A stretch of 64,000 bases of DNA from Actinoallomurus spadix. Its GTDB lineage: Bacteria; Actinomycetota; Actinomycetes; Streptosporangiales; Streptosporangiaceae. Within the stretch, counting starts at the first letter, position 1. Each line of letters starts with the position of its first letter. The notes beneath the pieces are model-generated. The model did no database searches. It worked only from the letters and a program-made list of their open reading frames with translations, and was not told the origin of the DNA. Shown one piece after another: positions 35,983-45,824 of the stretch. Both the position numbers and the translations under genes were made by a program. The stretch covers positions 310,001 to 374,000 of the forward strand of contig NZ_JAMXMX010000001.1 in assembly GCF_024055725.1 (NCBI RefSeq), in the 5' to 3' direction.

Positions 35983-38858
35983 TCAGGGCTCGAGTTCCGC
36001 GGCGACGCCCTGGAAGTCCTCCATGGAGAGGGTCAGGGTGTTCTGCCCCTGGAAGATCTGGGTCTCGCCCGCCTGGCCGAGGTGGTGGTTGCAGGCACGG
36101 TCCAGGTACGCCTCGACGAGCCGGGCGTTGGTGAGTCGGCCACCTGCCATGCCTCCGATGCCAGCTTCAGGCGGCGTTCCCCGGCCAGCAGCGCCGCGAG
36201 GCGGACGCGAAGCTTCGGATCGGACAGATCGGGCAGCCGTACGACGCGGAAGTCGGTGATCAGCTCCGGGATGGCGTCGGTCAACTCGCGTAGCCGGCCC
36301 GGCGCGCAGGTCGCCGCGAGGATCGTCTCGCTGACCCCTTCGACCCGCGCCCGGTACAGCGCCGAGGCGTATGCCGCGCCACGGTCGTCGTCGAGGACGA
36401 CGGTGTCCAGTCCTTCGATCAGCAGCGTGTGGCCGCTGTACTCGGCGATGCGCTCGCGCAGCCGCCGCGGATCGATCTCGGCCAGTTCGTCGGCCATGAG
36501 CGTGTGGACCTCGCCGCTTCCCACACCGACTTCGGCCAGCGCGCGGGCGATCATGCGAGTGAGGCGGCGCTGGCCGCAGGACAGCTCGCCGACCAGCAGC
36601 ACCGCCGGCGCGGACGCGCTGGAGACCTCCTGACCGCGCAGGCTGAGGGCCCAGGTGCCGCGCCGGCGCAGTTCCGTCAGCAGCCGCTCGATGTCGTCGG
36701 GCCCCGGCAGGAACGTGATGCCGTGCGCCTCCACGAGCCGCGGTCCGTCGTCGGACCCGTCGGCCGCCGGGTCCGACGGCGATGCCGCTCCTCCTCCGGT
36801 GACCGGGTTCGTGAGCGGCGATGCCGTTTCTCCTCCGGCCGCCGGATCCGGGAACGGCGGCGGGGTGCCGCCTCCGGCCGCCGGATCGCCCGGGACGACC
36901 GAGGTCGGCGGGATTCCGGGTTCAGGCGTGAGGGCGGTGGGCGGAGCCGTGGAGAAGGGCGCGGCGGGCTCGGGTGTCACGGCGGTGGCCCCGGGAGTCC
37001 ACCCTTCGTACGGGGAGGCGGCAGATGAGGCGCCGCCGGGATCGGAGGACGGTCCGGCGGAGCCGGTGCTCGCCGGGGTGCCCGGGTCCGCCAGGGGCGC
37101 GACGGGCCCACCACCCCACGCTCTGGTGCCCTCGAAAGGGTCGAGGTCGGACGCGGGAGGCACGGACGACGAGTCGCCGGCCGGGAACCCCGGGCCGGAC
37201 GCCGGTGCCCCGCCCCCGGGCTGGAATGTGGGCCCACCCAGGCCCGGCTGAGAGGCCGGCGCTGCCGTGCCCGGCTGGGACGTGGGTGCTCCCAGGCCTG
37301 GCTGGGACGTCGGGCCGGTGCCTGCCGGGGTGCCGGGGATCGACGTGGGGGCGGAGCCGGGGTTCGAGGAGGGAACGGAGGGGAGCGGCTCGGAGGACGG
37401 CCAGGCCGCCGTCGCCGGCTGCGGCGGGGGAGCGGTGTCGGCCTTGCGCTGCTCGGCGAGGTGCGCGCGGGCGGCCTCGATGATCTCCCACGGGGTGAGG
37501 CCCTCCCCGGGCTCCGGCTCGGGCCCGGCGTCGATCGCCTTCATCAGCGCCGCCGGGACGGTGAACCCGGGCCGGGGCGGCATGATGTTCGCCAGCCGGG
37601 ACCAGGACAGCGCGGTGGTGTACGACGCGGCCAGCAGGGTCCGCAGGATCTGCGGGTCCGCGCCCGCGACCGCGGCGGGCAGCGTGCCGTCGACCGGCCA
37701 CAGCTCCCGGAGCGGGTGGCCCGGCTGCCCGAGCGACTGCAGGGTGCGGACCGCTTCGGGATCCAGCCAGGGGAGGACCGCGGCCATGGCACCGGGCGCG
37801 GCGTCGAGGTCGGCGGCCAGCAGCGCGAACGCGACCCGCCGGGCCTCGGCCGGCCCGCTCGCGGCGGCGGGGAGCGCGGCCGCCATCGCGGCGAGGTCGT
37901 AGCAGGCGAGCCGGAAGTGGTCGCCCGGCGCCGTCTCCCGCAGCAGCGTCACCCGTAGTTCGGGAGGGCAGCGGCGCAGCCATTCCTGCACGATCGCCGG
38001 GTCGCCATAGCGTACGGCGGCGTGGTCGCTCGGGACCATCCGCAGGGTGTTGGCGGCGATCGTGGCGAGCGCGTCGGCGCGTGGCCGGAAGGAGGGTTCG
38101 CCGCGCAGGGCCTCGGCGGTCTCCCAGAGGGCGCGGGCGATGTAGGAGGCGCCCATCGGGTCGCCGGCCCGCAGACGTTCGGTGTAGGCGCCGACGAACA
38201 GCGGGAGCGCGGGAGGCAGGAACCAGCGCGGGCCCGGCCCGGCGGGGATCAGATGGCGGCCGTACAGGCCGAGGAGCGGGTGGTCGTCCAGGGCGACCGG
38301 AGCGCCCGCGCACCAGAGGACGGCGAAGAAGGACACCGCGACCGGGCTCGGGGTGCCGGGCACGAAGTGCGGATCCTGCAGGGGGAACTGGGCGGGGTTG
38401 GCGCTCGACGCGGCCGCCACGGTCTGCTGAAGCCGGCCGAGCACGGTCGGGGAGGGCGGCGCGCCGAACAGGCCGTCGGCGGCCAGCGGACCGGGGGTGA
38501 GGTCCGGCCCGGTGGTCAGGATCGAGGGCGGGACCGGTGGGCGGCCCGCGCCCGGCGGCGCCGGCATCACCGCCTGCCGCGCGGCGGGGTCGAACGGGGG
38601 CGGGCAGAGGTGCCAGTTGCCGTCCAGGCCGCAGCGGTACCAGCGGCCCCATGCTCCGAACAGCCACCATTCACCGGCCCCGGCCAGCATTCGTGACGTG
38701 ATGGCCTCGGCGCGCGCGTGTGGCGGCGCGCCCATCCACCACGGGGAGGAGGTGATGCCGCGCACGTCTGTCTCGATGGCCGCGAACGGGTCGCTCGGGG
38801 GTGCGGCCGGGGCCTGCCAAGTCACGTTGCGATCGTAGTGGGTCGTTTCGAACGTCAT
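35983..38858 (-). CDS. AAA-like protein with degenerate Walker motifs, carrying a frameshift near 36134
   Basis: Read from the ATG at 38858. The N-terminus has a small aromatic-rich domain (SSPWWMGAPPHARAEAIT). A large Ala/Pro-rich helical region follows, then a Pro/Gly/Ser linker (residues ~490-690), then an AAA-like domain. Its P-loop region reads VLLVGELSCGQRRLTRMIA, without the GKT/S, and the Walker B region reads HTLLIEGLDTVV. In the continuous frame it stops at 36033 after 'WQVADSPTPG'. One base is missing near 36131-36138. Restoring the frame after WQVAD gives TNARLVEAYLDRACNHHLG, runs to the stop at 35983-35985 and looks like a normal AAA C-terminus. The cause (assembly error, mutation or programmed slip) is open. 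Confidence 0.75.
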
Positions 38859-38916
38859 TGCGGCGCGTAATGACCGTCCTGTAGCTTTGCTCCTTAAATT
38901 GGGAGGGGGTGGGCGC

Positions 38917-39894
38917 GTGGACGGCGCGCGGCTCAGGGCGTCGGGGCTCGGTCTCGGGATCGTGTCGGCGATCACGTTCGGCACGTCAGGGCCTTTCGGG
39001 AAGGCGCTGATCACCGCGGGTTATTCGCCGTTGCAGGCGTCATGGACGCGGATCGCCGGCACCACCCTGGTCCTCGTGCCGCTCGCCCTGCTGCTGCGCG
39101 GGCGTGCCGCCGGGCGCGCGGTGCGCGGGCGCTGGCCGCTCCTCCTGCTGTACGGGGTGATGGGGATCGCGGGCTGCCAGTCGCTGTACTTCCTGGCGGC
39201 CTCCCGCCTCCCCGTCGGGGTGGCGATTCTCCTGGAGTTCACCGGTCCCGTGCTGGTCGTCGGATGGATGCGCTTCGTCCAGGGGCGGAGCGTGCCCCGG
39301 AGCGCGTCGATCGGCGTGGGAATCGCGCTGGTCGGCCTCGCCTGCGTCGTGGAGGTCTGGTCGGGTCTCGGCATCGACCCTCTGGGGCTGCTCGCCGGGC
39401 TCGGCGCGGCCGCCTGCCAGGCCGCCTACTTCCTGCTCATCGACAAGGTCGGGGATGACGTCGACCCCCTGGTCATGACCGCCGCCGGATCGACCGTCGG
39501 CGTGGTCCTGCTCGCGGTGGCCGCGCCGCCATGGCGGATCCCGTGGCACCTGCTGACCACGGGCGTACGTTTCGGCGACCGCCTGACGCCGGGCTGGCTC
39601 CTCGTCGTCTGGATCGTCCTGATCAGCACGGTCACGGCGTACCTCACCGGCGTCGCCGCCGTGCAGCGCCTGTCCGCTCCGGTCGCGGGCGCCGTCGCGT
39701 ACATCGAGACGGTGTCGGCGGCGCTGTGCGCCTGGATCGCGCTCGGCGAGCGGCTGGGCGTCCCGCAGCTCGCCGGCGGGGCGATCGTGCTGGCCGGCGC
39801 GTTCGTCGCCCAGCGGTCGGTCGCCCCGGGCGGGCCGGTGGTGGAGCCGGTGCCCTACCTGGAGGCCGCCGGCGTCACGAGTTCTGACGGGTGA
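38917..39894 (+). CDS. EamA (DMT) family transporter, RhaT-like
   Basis: 325 residues from a GTG with GGAGGGGGTGG upstream. Ten helices in two EamA repeats: LGIVSAITFGTSGPFGKAL begins the first and AAACQAAYFLLIDKVG the second. Family members export amino acids or amines or move other metabolites. It is divergent from the AAA-like gene across 58 bp and ends 20 bp inside the convergent ABC permease gene. Confidence 0.88.
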   Translation: MDGARLRASGLGLGIVSAITFGTSGPFGKALITAGYSPLQASWTRIAGTTLVLVPLALLLRGRAAGRAVRGRWPLLLLYGVMGIAGCQSLYFLAASRLPVGVAILLEFTGPVLVVGWMRFVQGRSVPRSASIGVGIALVGLACVVEVWSGLGIDPLGLLAGLGAAACQAAYFLLIDKVGDDVDPLVMTAAGSTVGVVLLAVAAPPWRIPWHLLTTGVRFGDRLTPGWLLVVWIVLISTVTAYLTGVAAVQRLSAPVAGAVAYIETVSAALCAWIALGERLGVPQLAGGAIVLAGAFVAQRSVAPGGPVVEPVPYLEAAGVTSSDG

Positions 39895-40612
39895 AGGTCC
39901 GGGTGCCGATCGCCAGCGCGGCCACCGCGAACGCGGCCGAGACGGCCAGCCCGGCCGTCAGCGTCCCCGACGTGTAGTGGCCGGCGAACGCCGCGCGCAG
40001 CGCGTCGGCGCCGTACCGGAACGGTGTCGCGCGGGACGCGGCGTCGAGCCAGCCCGGCGCCGTGGACATCGGCAGGAGCGCGCCGGACAGCAGTAGCAGG
40101 GGCACCACGAAGGTGCTGGACAGCGGCGCGAACAGCTCCTGCCGCCGGAGGGCCAGCGCGAACGCGTAGGACAGTGCGGCCAGGCCGGCGGCCAGCGGCA
40201 GGAGCAGCGTCAGGCCGATGAGCAGCCCGGTGACCGGGACGCGGAACCCGAACGCCGTGCCGACCGCGATGACCAGCGCCGCCTGGCCGAGGAGCACGAC
40301 GGTGTTGGTGAGCACCCGGCCCAGCAAGAGTGCCAGGCGGGAGGCCGGCGTGACGCGCAGCCGTTCGAGGACGCCGAACCGGGCGTCGAAGACGATGCCG
40401 AAGCCGGCCAGGCCGGGGCTGAGCAGCGAGAGCTGGATCAGCACGCCCGGGACGAAGATCTGCCAGCTGTCGTGCCCGAGGTAGGACCCGAGCAGCGGCC
40501 CGAACAGGACCAGGTTGAGGACGGGCTGCAGCACGCCGAAGAGCAGGCCGAGCCAGCCCCCGAGCGTGAGCCGGAGCTGGTGGCGGAAGAGGAGCCAGGT
40601 GTCACGCGGCAT
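39875..40612 (-). CDS. ABC-2 type permease (DrrB-like)
   Basis: 245 residues with six membrane helices typical of an ABC-2 permease. The first segment contains FRHQLRLTLGGWLG, and a conserved loop reads FDARFGVLERLRVTPAS. It starts inside the end of the ATP-binding gene (11-bp overlap), so the two are translationally coupled and form a DrrAB-type exporter. A TetR regulator and operator lie upstream of the pair. Substrate is likely a hydrophobic drug or metabolite (inference). Confidence 0.92.
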   Translation of the reverse strand: MPRDTWLLFRHQLRLTLGGWLGLLFGVLQPVLNLVLFGPLLGSYLGHDSWQIFVPGVLIQLSLLSPGLAGFGIVFDARFGVLERLRVTPASRLALLLGRVLTNTVVLLGQAALVIAVGTAFGFRVPVTGLLIGLTLLLPLAAGLAALSYAFALALRRQELFAPLSSTFVVPLLLLSGALLPMSTAPGWLDAASRATPFRYGADALRAAFAGHYTSGTLTAGLAVSAAFAVAALAIGTRTFTRQNS

Positions 40613-41534
40613 GAGCGGCCGCCTTCCGGTCGGTGAGGGCCAGGAACACGTCGTCGAGGGTCGGCCGGGTGTGCCGGATCGACAGCGGCTCGACGCCGGC
40701 CGCGTCCAGGGCCCGGGTGAGCTCGATGAGGATGCGGTCCCCGGGGGCGACGGTCAGCCGCAGCGTGCGCCCGGTGACGCGCACCTCGCGTACGGCGGCG
40801 AGACCGGCGAGCGCCGACCGGGCGTGCGGCACGTCCCCGGAGATCTCGATGGTGACGACGTCTCCGCCCAGCCGGGCCTTCAGCTCCCTGGGTGATCCCT
40901 CCTCGATGACACGCCCCTGGTCGATGATGAGGACGCGGTCGCACAGCGCGTCCGCCTCCTCGAGGTAGTGGGTGGTCAGGAAGACGGTCGTGCCGTGCCG
41001 TTCGCGGAGCCGCCGGACGTGGTCCCACAGGGCGCTGCGGCTCTGCGGGTCCAGGCCGGTGGTCGGCTCGTCGAGGAAGACGACCGCGGGCCGGTGCACG
41101 ACGCCGAGGGCGATGTCCAGGCGCCGTTTCTGCCCGCCGGACATCGACCCGATCGGCCGGTCGGCGAGGTCGAACTCCGCCAGGAGGTCGCGGGATCGGG
41201 CGGGCGCGTCCGGCACGCGGTACAGCCGGGCCTGCAGCACCAGTTCCCGCAGGGCGGTGCAGGACGGATTGGTGCTGCCGCCCTGCGCGACGTAGCCGAT
41301 CCCGCGCCGTACGCCGGCCGGGTCGGCGATCAGGTCGTGCCCGGCCACGGTCGCGGTGCCGGCGGTGGGCCGCAGCAGGGTCGTGAGCATCCGGAGGGTC
41401 GTCGTCTTGCCCGCGCCGTTGGGCCCGAGGAAGCCGACGATCTCTCCGGCCCGGACGGTCAGGTCGACGCCGCGGACGGCTTCGGCGCCGGCGAAGGACT
41501 TGGCGAGGCCACGCGCCTCGATGACGTGATCCAT
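40602..41534 (-). CDS. ABC transporter ATP-binding protein (DrrA-like)
   Basis: 310 residues. Walker A is GPNGAGKTTT, the signature is SMSGGQKRRLDIALG and Walker B is VVFLDEPTTGLDP; D-loop and H-loop (LTTHYLEEAD) follow. A ~90-residue C-terminal domain is typical of daunorubicin-resistance ATPases. It works with the permease encoded next. The TetR gene is divergent, with a palindromic operator between. Confidence 0.94.
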   Translation of the reverse strand: MDHVIEARGLAKSFAGAEAVRGVDLTVRAGEIVGFLGPNGAGKTTTLRMLTTLLRPTAGTATVAGHDLIADPAGVRRGIGYVAQGGSTNPSCTALRELVLQARLYRVPDAPARSRDLLAEFDLADRPIGSMSGGQKRRLDIALGVVHRPAVVFLDEPTTGLDPQSRSALWDHVRRLRERHGTTVFLTTHYLEEADALCDRVLIIDQGRVIEEGSPRELKARLGGDVVTIEISGDVPHARSALAGLAAVREVRVTGRTLRLTVAPGDRILIELTRALDAAGVEPLSIRHTRPTLDDVFLALTDRKAAAHAA

Positions 41535-41555
41535 GGAGGCAGGCTAACCATAATC

Positions 41556-41570
41556 TTGGTGTCACACCAA
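41556..41570. promoter_or_regulatory. Operator between DrrA-like and TetR genes
   Basis: TTGGTGTCACACCAA is a perfect 6-3-6 palindrome, followed 8 bp later by a second half-site (GTCACACC). It lies 21 bp from the ABC start and 27 bp from the TetR start, so the TetR protein probably represses both from here. Confidence 0.75.
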
Positions 41571-41597
41571 ACTTTGAGTCACACCATTTCGAATACC

Positions 41598-42242
41598 ATG
41601 GACACCATGGCGGAAGAGCTCGGGCTCCGGGAGCGCAAGAAGCGCGAGACGCGGCAGCGCATCGCCGACGTCGCCATGGGGCTGTTCATGCTGCGCGGCT
41701 TCGACCGCACCACGGTCGCCGACGTCGCCGAGGCCGCCGACGTGTCCGTCAACACGGTCTTCAACTACTTCAAGACGAAAGAGGACCTGTTCTTCGACCG
41801 GCAGGACTTCGCCGTCCAGAGCCTCGGCCGGGTCGTCGCCTCCCGGCGCGCGGGGGAGCCGGTCGTCGAGGCGCTGCGCCGTGACTTCCACGAGGCTCTG
41901 GACGAGGGCGACTGGCGGTACGGCACCAACAGTGGCGCGGAGGACTTCTCCCGCATGGTGCTCGAGAGCCCGTCGCTGCGGGCGCGGATGCGCGAGATGT
42001 CCGACCTGCGCAGGGACCACCTCGCGCAGGTCCTGGCGGAGGAGACCGACGCCGACCCCGACGACCCCACCCCGAGGTTGGTCGCCGCGCAGGTCGTCGC
42101 GCTGACCCAGACCATCTCGATGGAGTACCTCCGGCGCCGCCGCGCCGGCGAGAGCCACGCGGCGATCCTCCCCGCCGTACGGGCCGCCGTCGACCAGGGC
42201 TTCGACCTGCTCAGGTCCGGCATCGGCGACTACCCGCGCTGA
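41598..42242 (+). CDS. TetR family regulator of the adjacent ABC exporter
   Basis: 214 residues from the first of two close ATGs (41598 or 41607); neither has a clear ribosome site, and transcription may be leaderless. The helix-turn-helix is at about residues 15-60 (VAMGLFMLRGFDRTTVADVA, then VSVNTVFNYFKTKEDLFF). The ligand domain follows. The gene is divergent from the DrrAB genes with the palindrome at 41556 between them, so it most likely controls that exporter. Confidence 0.92.
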   Translation: MDTMAEELGLRERKKRETRQRIADVAMGLFMLRGFDRTTVADVAEAADVSVNTVFNYFKTKEDLFFDRQDFAVQSLGRVVASRRAGEPVVEALRRDFHEALDEGDWRYGTNSGAEDFSRMVLESPSLRARMREMSDLRRDHLAQVLAEETDADPDDPTPRLVAAQVVALTQTISMEYLRRRRAGESHAAILPAVRAAVDQGFDLLRSGIGDYPR

Positions 42243-42274
42243 GCCCGTGTGCCGCCGCCTGGGCACGGCGGGAC

Positions 42275-42877
42275 TCAGCCGAGAGCCCCCGCGCGGGCGG
42301 CGGCCAGGGCGGCGTTCGCGGCCCGGTCGGCGACCGCCGCGTCGACCGGCTCCCGGCTGACGAACAGCCGGTAGTAGATGGGCGCCACCGCCGCCCGTAC
42401 GACCTCGGCCGGGTCGGTGCCGGCCGGCAGTTCGCCCCGGGCGACGGCGCGGGTCACGATCCGCGCGGCCTGCTCGTGCCGGGAGGCGAAGAAGCCGGCG
42501 AGCGCCACGGCGGCGGCGGAGTCCTGCATGGCGGCGGCGATGAACGCGGCCGAGACCGGGCCGTCGTCCGGATCGGTGAAACCGGTCACCACCAGACGGG
42601 TGAGGGCGCGCAGGTCCTCTTCCGCCGAACCGGTGTCGGGGATCGGCCAGGGCTCCTCGCTCGCCATCTCCAGTGCGTCCGCGATCAGGCCCTCGACGCC
42701 GCCCCAGCGCCGGTAGACGGTGGTCTTGTGCACCCCGGAGCGGGCGGCGACGCCGTCGACCGTCAGTGCGGCGTACCCCTTCTCGGCGAGCTCGCTCAGG
42801 GTGGCCGCCCGGACGGCGGCACGGACACGGGCGCTCCGGCCGCCCGGTCGCCGGCCGAGGCCATCGGTGATCGTCAT
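42275..42877 (-). CDS. TetR family regulator
   Basis: 200 residues from the ATG at 42877; a longer start at 42904 is possible. The helix-turn-helix lies at residues ~20-65 (ATLSELAEKGYAALTVDGVA, then SGVHKTTVYRRWGG). The C-terminal domain matches the TetR_C_11-like group. It is divergent from the ABC-F gene, with the palindrome at 42924 between. It therefore probably represses the ABC-F gene and itself. Confidence 0.9.
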   Translation of the reverse strand: MTITDGLGRRPGGRSARVRAAVRAATLSELAEKGYAALTVDGVAARSGVHKTTVYRRWGGVEGLIADALEMASEEPWPIPDTGSAEEDLRALTRLVVTGFTDPDDGPVSAAFIAAAMQDSAAAVALAGFFASRHEQAARIVTRAVARGELPAGTDPAEVVRAAVAPIYYRLFVSREPVDAAVADRAANAALAAARAGALG

Positions 42878-42923
42878 CGGAAATCCCGTTGCGCTCGGGA
42901 ACACTGGTCTGTCATCATCCTAA

Positions 42924-42939
42924 CGCAACACAAGTTGCG
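42924..42939. promoter_or_regulatory. Operator between TetR and ABC-F genes
   Basis: CGCAACACAAGTTGCG is a perfect 6-4-6 palindrome 46 bp from the TetR start. Its position between a TetR gene and its divergent neighbour makes it the likely repressor site. Confidence 0.7.
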
Positions 42940-43027
42940 ATAAGTCCCCCGCAGAGGAGAGCAGTCGCCATGGGCCTGACCCCGAACACCGCGAAATCCC
43001 GCTCACGCCGTGTATCGGAGGTCCGTT

Positions 43028-44620
43028 TTGTCAACTCAGCTCACCCTGCGGAACGTCGCAAAGTCCTACGGTGATCACCGCGTCCTCGATGATGTCTCGT
43101 TCTCCGTACGGCCCGGGGAGCGTGCCGGGCTCGTCGGGGAGAACGGCTCCGGCAAGTCGACGCTGCTGCGGCTGATGGCCGGCGTCGAAGCGCCGGACGA
43201 CGGCGACGTGACCGTCATGGCCGACGGTGGCGCCGGTCACCTCGGGCAGACGAGGATCGTGCCGCCCGGGGACACCGTCCAGCAGGCCATCGACGCGGCC
43301 CTCGCCGACCTGCGCGCGGTGGAGCGCCGGATGCGCGAACTCGAGGCCGACCTCACCGAGGACCGGTTCGCCGAGTACGCCGCGCTGCGGGCGTCGTACG
43401 AGGCCCGGGGCGGTTACGAGGCCGACGCCCGCGTCGACAAGGCGATCCACGGGCTCGGTCTCGCCCACGTGGAGCGGGACCGTCCGCTCGGCACTCTGTC
43501 CGGCGGCGAGGAGGCCCGGCTCGCGCTGGCCTGCGTGCTGGCGGCGTCCCCGGAGATCCTGCTGCTCGACGAGCCCACCAACCATCTCGACGAGCCGGCG
43601 ATGACCTGGCTGGAGGACCGGCTCCGCGCCCACCACGGCACGGTCGTCGTGGTCTCCCACGACCGGCTCTTCCTCGACCGCGTCGCGACCGTGATCTACG
43701 AGGTCGAGGACGGGGCCGTGACGCGCTTCGGCGGCGGGTACTCCGGGTTCCTCGCCGCGAAGGCGGCCGCCCGTGTCCGCTGGGAGCAGGCATACGCGGC
43801 CTGGTGCGAGGAGGTCGAACGCGTCGAGACGCACGCGGCGACCACCGCCCGCAGGGTCGCGCCCGGCCGGCCCATGAAGGACCGCAATAAACCCGCCTAC
43901 GACCGGGACGCCGGGCGCGTCCAGAGCTCGGTCGCCGGCCGGGTGCGTCAGGCGCAGGAGCGCCTCCGGCAGCTGCGGGCGAACCCGGTGCCCAGGCCGC
44001 CCGACCCGTTGCGGTTCGATGGGCTGTTCGGCGGGGGAGCGGGCGAAGGAACGCTCGCCGAACTGCGTGAGGCGACGGTCGGCGACCGGCTGCGCGGGGT
44101 CTCCCTCACCGTGACGGCCGGTGACCACCTGCTGGTCCACGGCCCGAATGGCGCGGGCAAGTCCACCCTGCTCCGCGTACTCGCCGGAGAGGAACCCGAT
44201 TCCGGGACGGTGCTGCGGCGCGGCCGGGTGGGGTACCTGCCGCAGGAGGTCGGCTTCGCCGATCCGCGCCGGTCCGCGCTGGCGGTGTTCGCCGACAGCC
44301 GGCCCGGTCACCCGGACGAGCACCGCGAGCGGCTGCTTGCGTACGGCCTGTTCCGCCCGGAGGCCCTGGACACGCCGGTCGGCGGGTTGTCGGTCGGCCA
44401 GCGGCGGCGGCTGGCCCTGGCCCGGCTGCTGGCGGCGGAGCACGATCTCCTGCTGCTCGACGAGCCGACCAACCATCTGTCCCTCGTCCTGGTCGAGGAG
44501 CTGGAGACGGCACTCGCCGACTACCGGGGTGCGCTGGTCGTCGTCTCTCACGACCGGACGCTGCGGGACCGCTTCCCCGGCGCGCGGCTGGAGATGCGTG
44601 AGGGACGTATCGCCGGGTGA
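43028..44620 (+). CDS. ABC-F family ATPase, ribosome-protection type
   Basis: 530 residues from a TTG with CGGAGGT 6 bp upstream. Two ABC domains sit in tandem: GENGSGKSTLL with LSGGEEARLALA and LLLDEPTNHLD, then GPNGAGKSTLL with LSVGQRRRLALA and LLLDEPTNHLS. They are joined by a ~90-residue interdomain linker rich in Arg and Glu. There are no membrane helices. ABC-F proteins displace antibiotics from, or otherwise act on, the ribosome. A divergent TetR gene with operator suggests inducible self-protection or resistance. No antibiotic cluster is visible here. Confidence 0.92.
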   Translation: MSTQLTLRNVAKSYGDHRVLDDVSFSVRPGERAGLVGENGSGKSTLLRLMAGVEAPDDGDVTVMADGGAGHLGQTRIVPPGDTVQQAIDAALADLRAVERRMRELEADLTEDRFAEYAALRASYEARGGYEADARVDKAIHGLGLAHVERDRPLGTLSGGEEARLALACVLAASPEILLLDEPTNHLDEPAMTWLEDRLRAHHGTVVVVSHDRLFLDRVATVIYEVEDGAVTRFGGGYSGFLAAKAAARVRWEQAYAAWCEEVERVETHAATTARRVAPGRPMKDRNKPAYDRDAGRVQSSVAGRVRQAQERLRQLRANPVPRPPDPLRFDGLFGGGAGEGTLAELREATVGDRLRGVSLTVTAGDHLLVHGPNGAGKSTLLRVLAGEEPDSGTVLRRGRVGYLPQEVGFADPRRSALAVFADSRPGHPDEHRERLLAYGLFRPEALDTPVGGLSVGQRRRLALARLLAAEHDLLLLDEPTNHLSLVLVEELETALADYRGALVVVSHDRTLRDRFPGARLEMREGRIAG

Positions 44621-44745
44621 CCGGCGGGACGTTCAGGGTCCGGAGTCGGGGACGTCCTGTCGTGACGAGGCCACCGTGCGCAGCTCCTCGTCGGTCCAGG
44701 TGATCGTTCCCGCCCGGAGCCCGTCGACGATGGCAGTAACTTACT

Positions 44746-44773
44746 TTGTAAAGGCAGTGGCCGATTGTCGTAC
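44746..44773 (+). promoter_or_regulatory. Putative promoter of the N-acetyltransferase gene, like the ECF sigma promoter
   Basis: TTGTAAAGG (44746-44754), then 13 nt, then TCGTAC (44768-44773). This repeats the element before the ECF sigma gene with one extra spacer base. The predicted start lies about 30 bp before the ATG at 44807. Confidence 0.5.
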
Positions 44774-44806
44774 CCATAGCGATAAGATCCGCGGCGGAGG
44801 TACGAG

Positions 44807-45703
44807 ATGGCCGGTCTCCACGTGTCCGCATATCTCCGAAGACTCGACCTGGTCGATCCGGGTCCGCCGAGCGTCACCGCCCTGCGCGCACTGCACGCCG
44901 CTCAGGTCGAGCGCGTCGCCTATGAGGCGCTCGACGTCCAGCTCGGCCGGCTCACCTCGATCGACCCCTACGAGTCCGCCGCACGGATCGCGGCGGGCCG
45001 CGGTGGTTACTGCTACCACCTGAACGGCGCGTTCGCCCTTCTGCTGCGCGCGCTGGGCTACGAGGTGACCTGGCGCCGGGCGGGCGTGCAGGCGCGGCGG
45101 GCCGCAGAGCCGCCGGGCCCGGCACTGGCCAACCACCTGGCGCTGACCGTACGCGGCCTTCCGGCCGAAGACTGCCCGTCGGGTGTCTGGCTCGTCGACG
45201 CCGGTCTCGGCGACGGGCTGCACCAGCCGCTGCCCCTGCGCGAGGGGGAGTACGTCCAAGGGCCGTTCCGTTTCCGCCTCCGGCGTTCGGATGTCGCGCC
45301 CGGAGGATGGCGGCTCGACCACGACCCCTCCGGCGCCTTCACCGGCATGGACTTCGGCATGCGGCCGGCGCGGGTGGAGGACTTCCTCGAGCGGCATCAG
45401 CACCTGTCGACGTCGCCGGAGTCGGGGTATGTGCGGACCTGCACGGTCATGCGCCGGGACGCCGGCGGCGCCGACGTCCTCACCGGGTGCGTGCTGCGGC
45501 GCGTCGGTGACGCCGCGGACCACCGGCGGGTCCTGGAGTCGAAGCGCGAGTGGTACGCCGTGCTCGGTGACGTGTTCGGCCTGAGGCTCACCGACCTGGA
45601 CGACGCCGACCGGGAGACCCTCTGGGCGCGGGTCCGCCGTGCCGACGAGGTGTGGGCCACCGGCCGCAGGTCATCCGCGACTCCGGCGGAGCCGGAGAAA
45701 TAA
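44807..45703 (+). CDS. Arylamine N-acetyltransferase
   Basis: 298 residues with a GGAGGT site. The Cys-His-Asp triad is visible: Cys in GRGGYCYHLNGAF, His in ANHLALTV and Asp in VWLVDAGLGDG. The length is standard for bacterial NATs. It transfers acetyl from CoA to arylamines, hydrazines or amino-quinone intermediates. It has its own promoter region, which resembles that of the ECF sigma factor, and may belong to that regulon (inference). Confidence 0.93.
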   Translation: MAGLHVSAYLRRLDLVDPGPPSVTALRALHAAQVERVAYEALDVQLGRLTSIDPYESAARIAAGRGGYCYHLNGAFALLLRALGYEVTWRRAGVQARRAAEPPGPALANHLALTVRGLPAEDCPSGVWLVDAGLGDGLHQPLPLREGEYVQGPFRFRLRRSDVAPGGWRLDHDPSGAFTGMDFGMRPARVEDFLERHQHLSTSPESGYVRTCTVMRRDAGGADVLTGCVLRRVGDAADHRRVLESKREWYAVLGDVFGLRLTDLDDADRETLWARVRRADEVWATGRRSSATPAEPEK

Positions 45704-45824
45704 GCCGGCGGGCCGTCGGTGGTTCCCGGCCCGTAAAGCGGTCAGGATCTGACCTGAGTGCTCCCTAGCTTGGCCCTTCGGTGAGCCCCCCGGCTCCCCG
45801 CGACGGCGGACACAGGAGAAGCAC

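Noticed and set aside
35752-36633. A 293-codon + strand frame over the end of the AAA-like gene
   Set aside because: It is antisense to the restored AAA C-terminus, and its Ser/Arg-rich translation has no family match.
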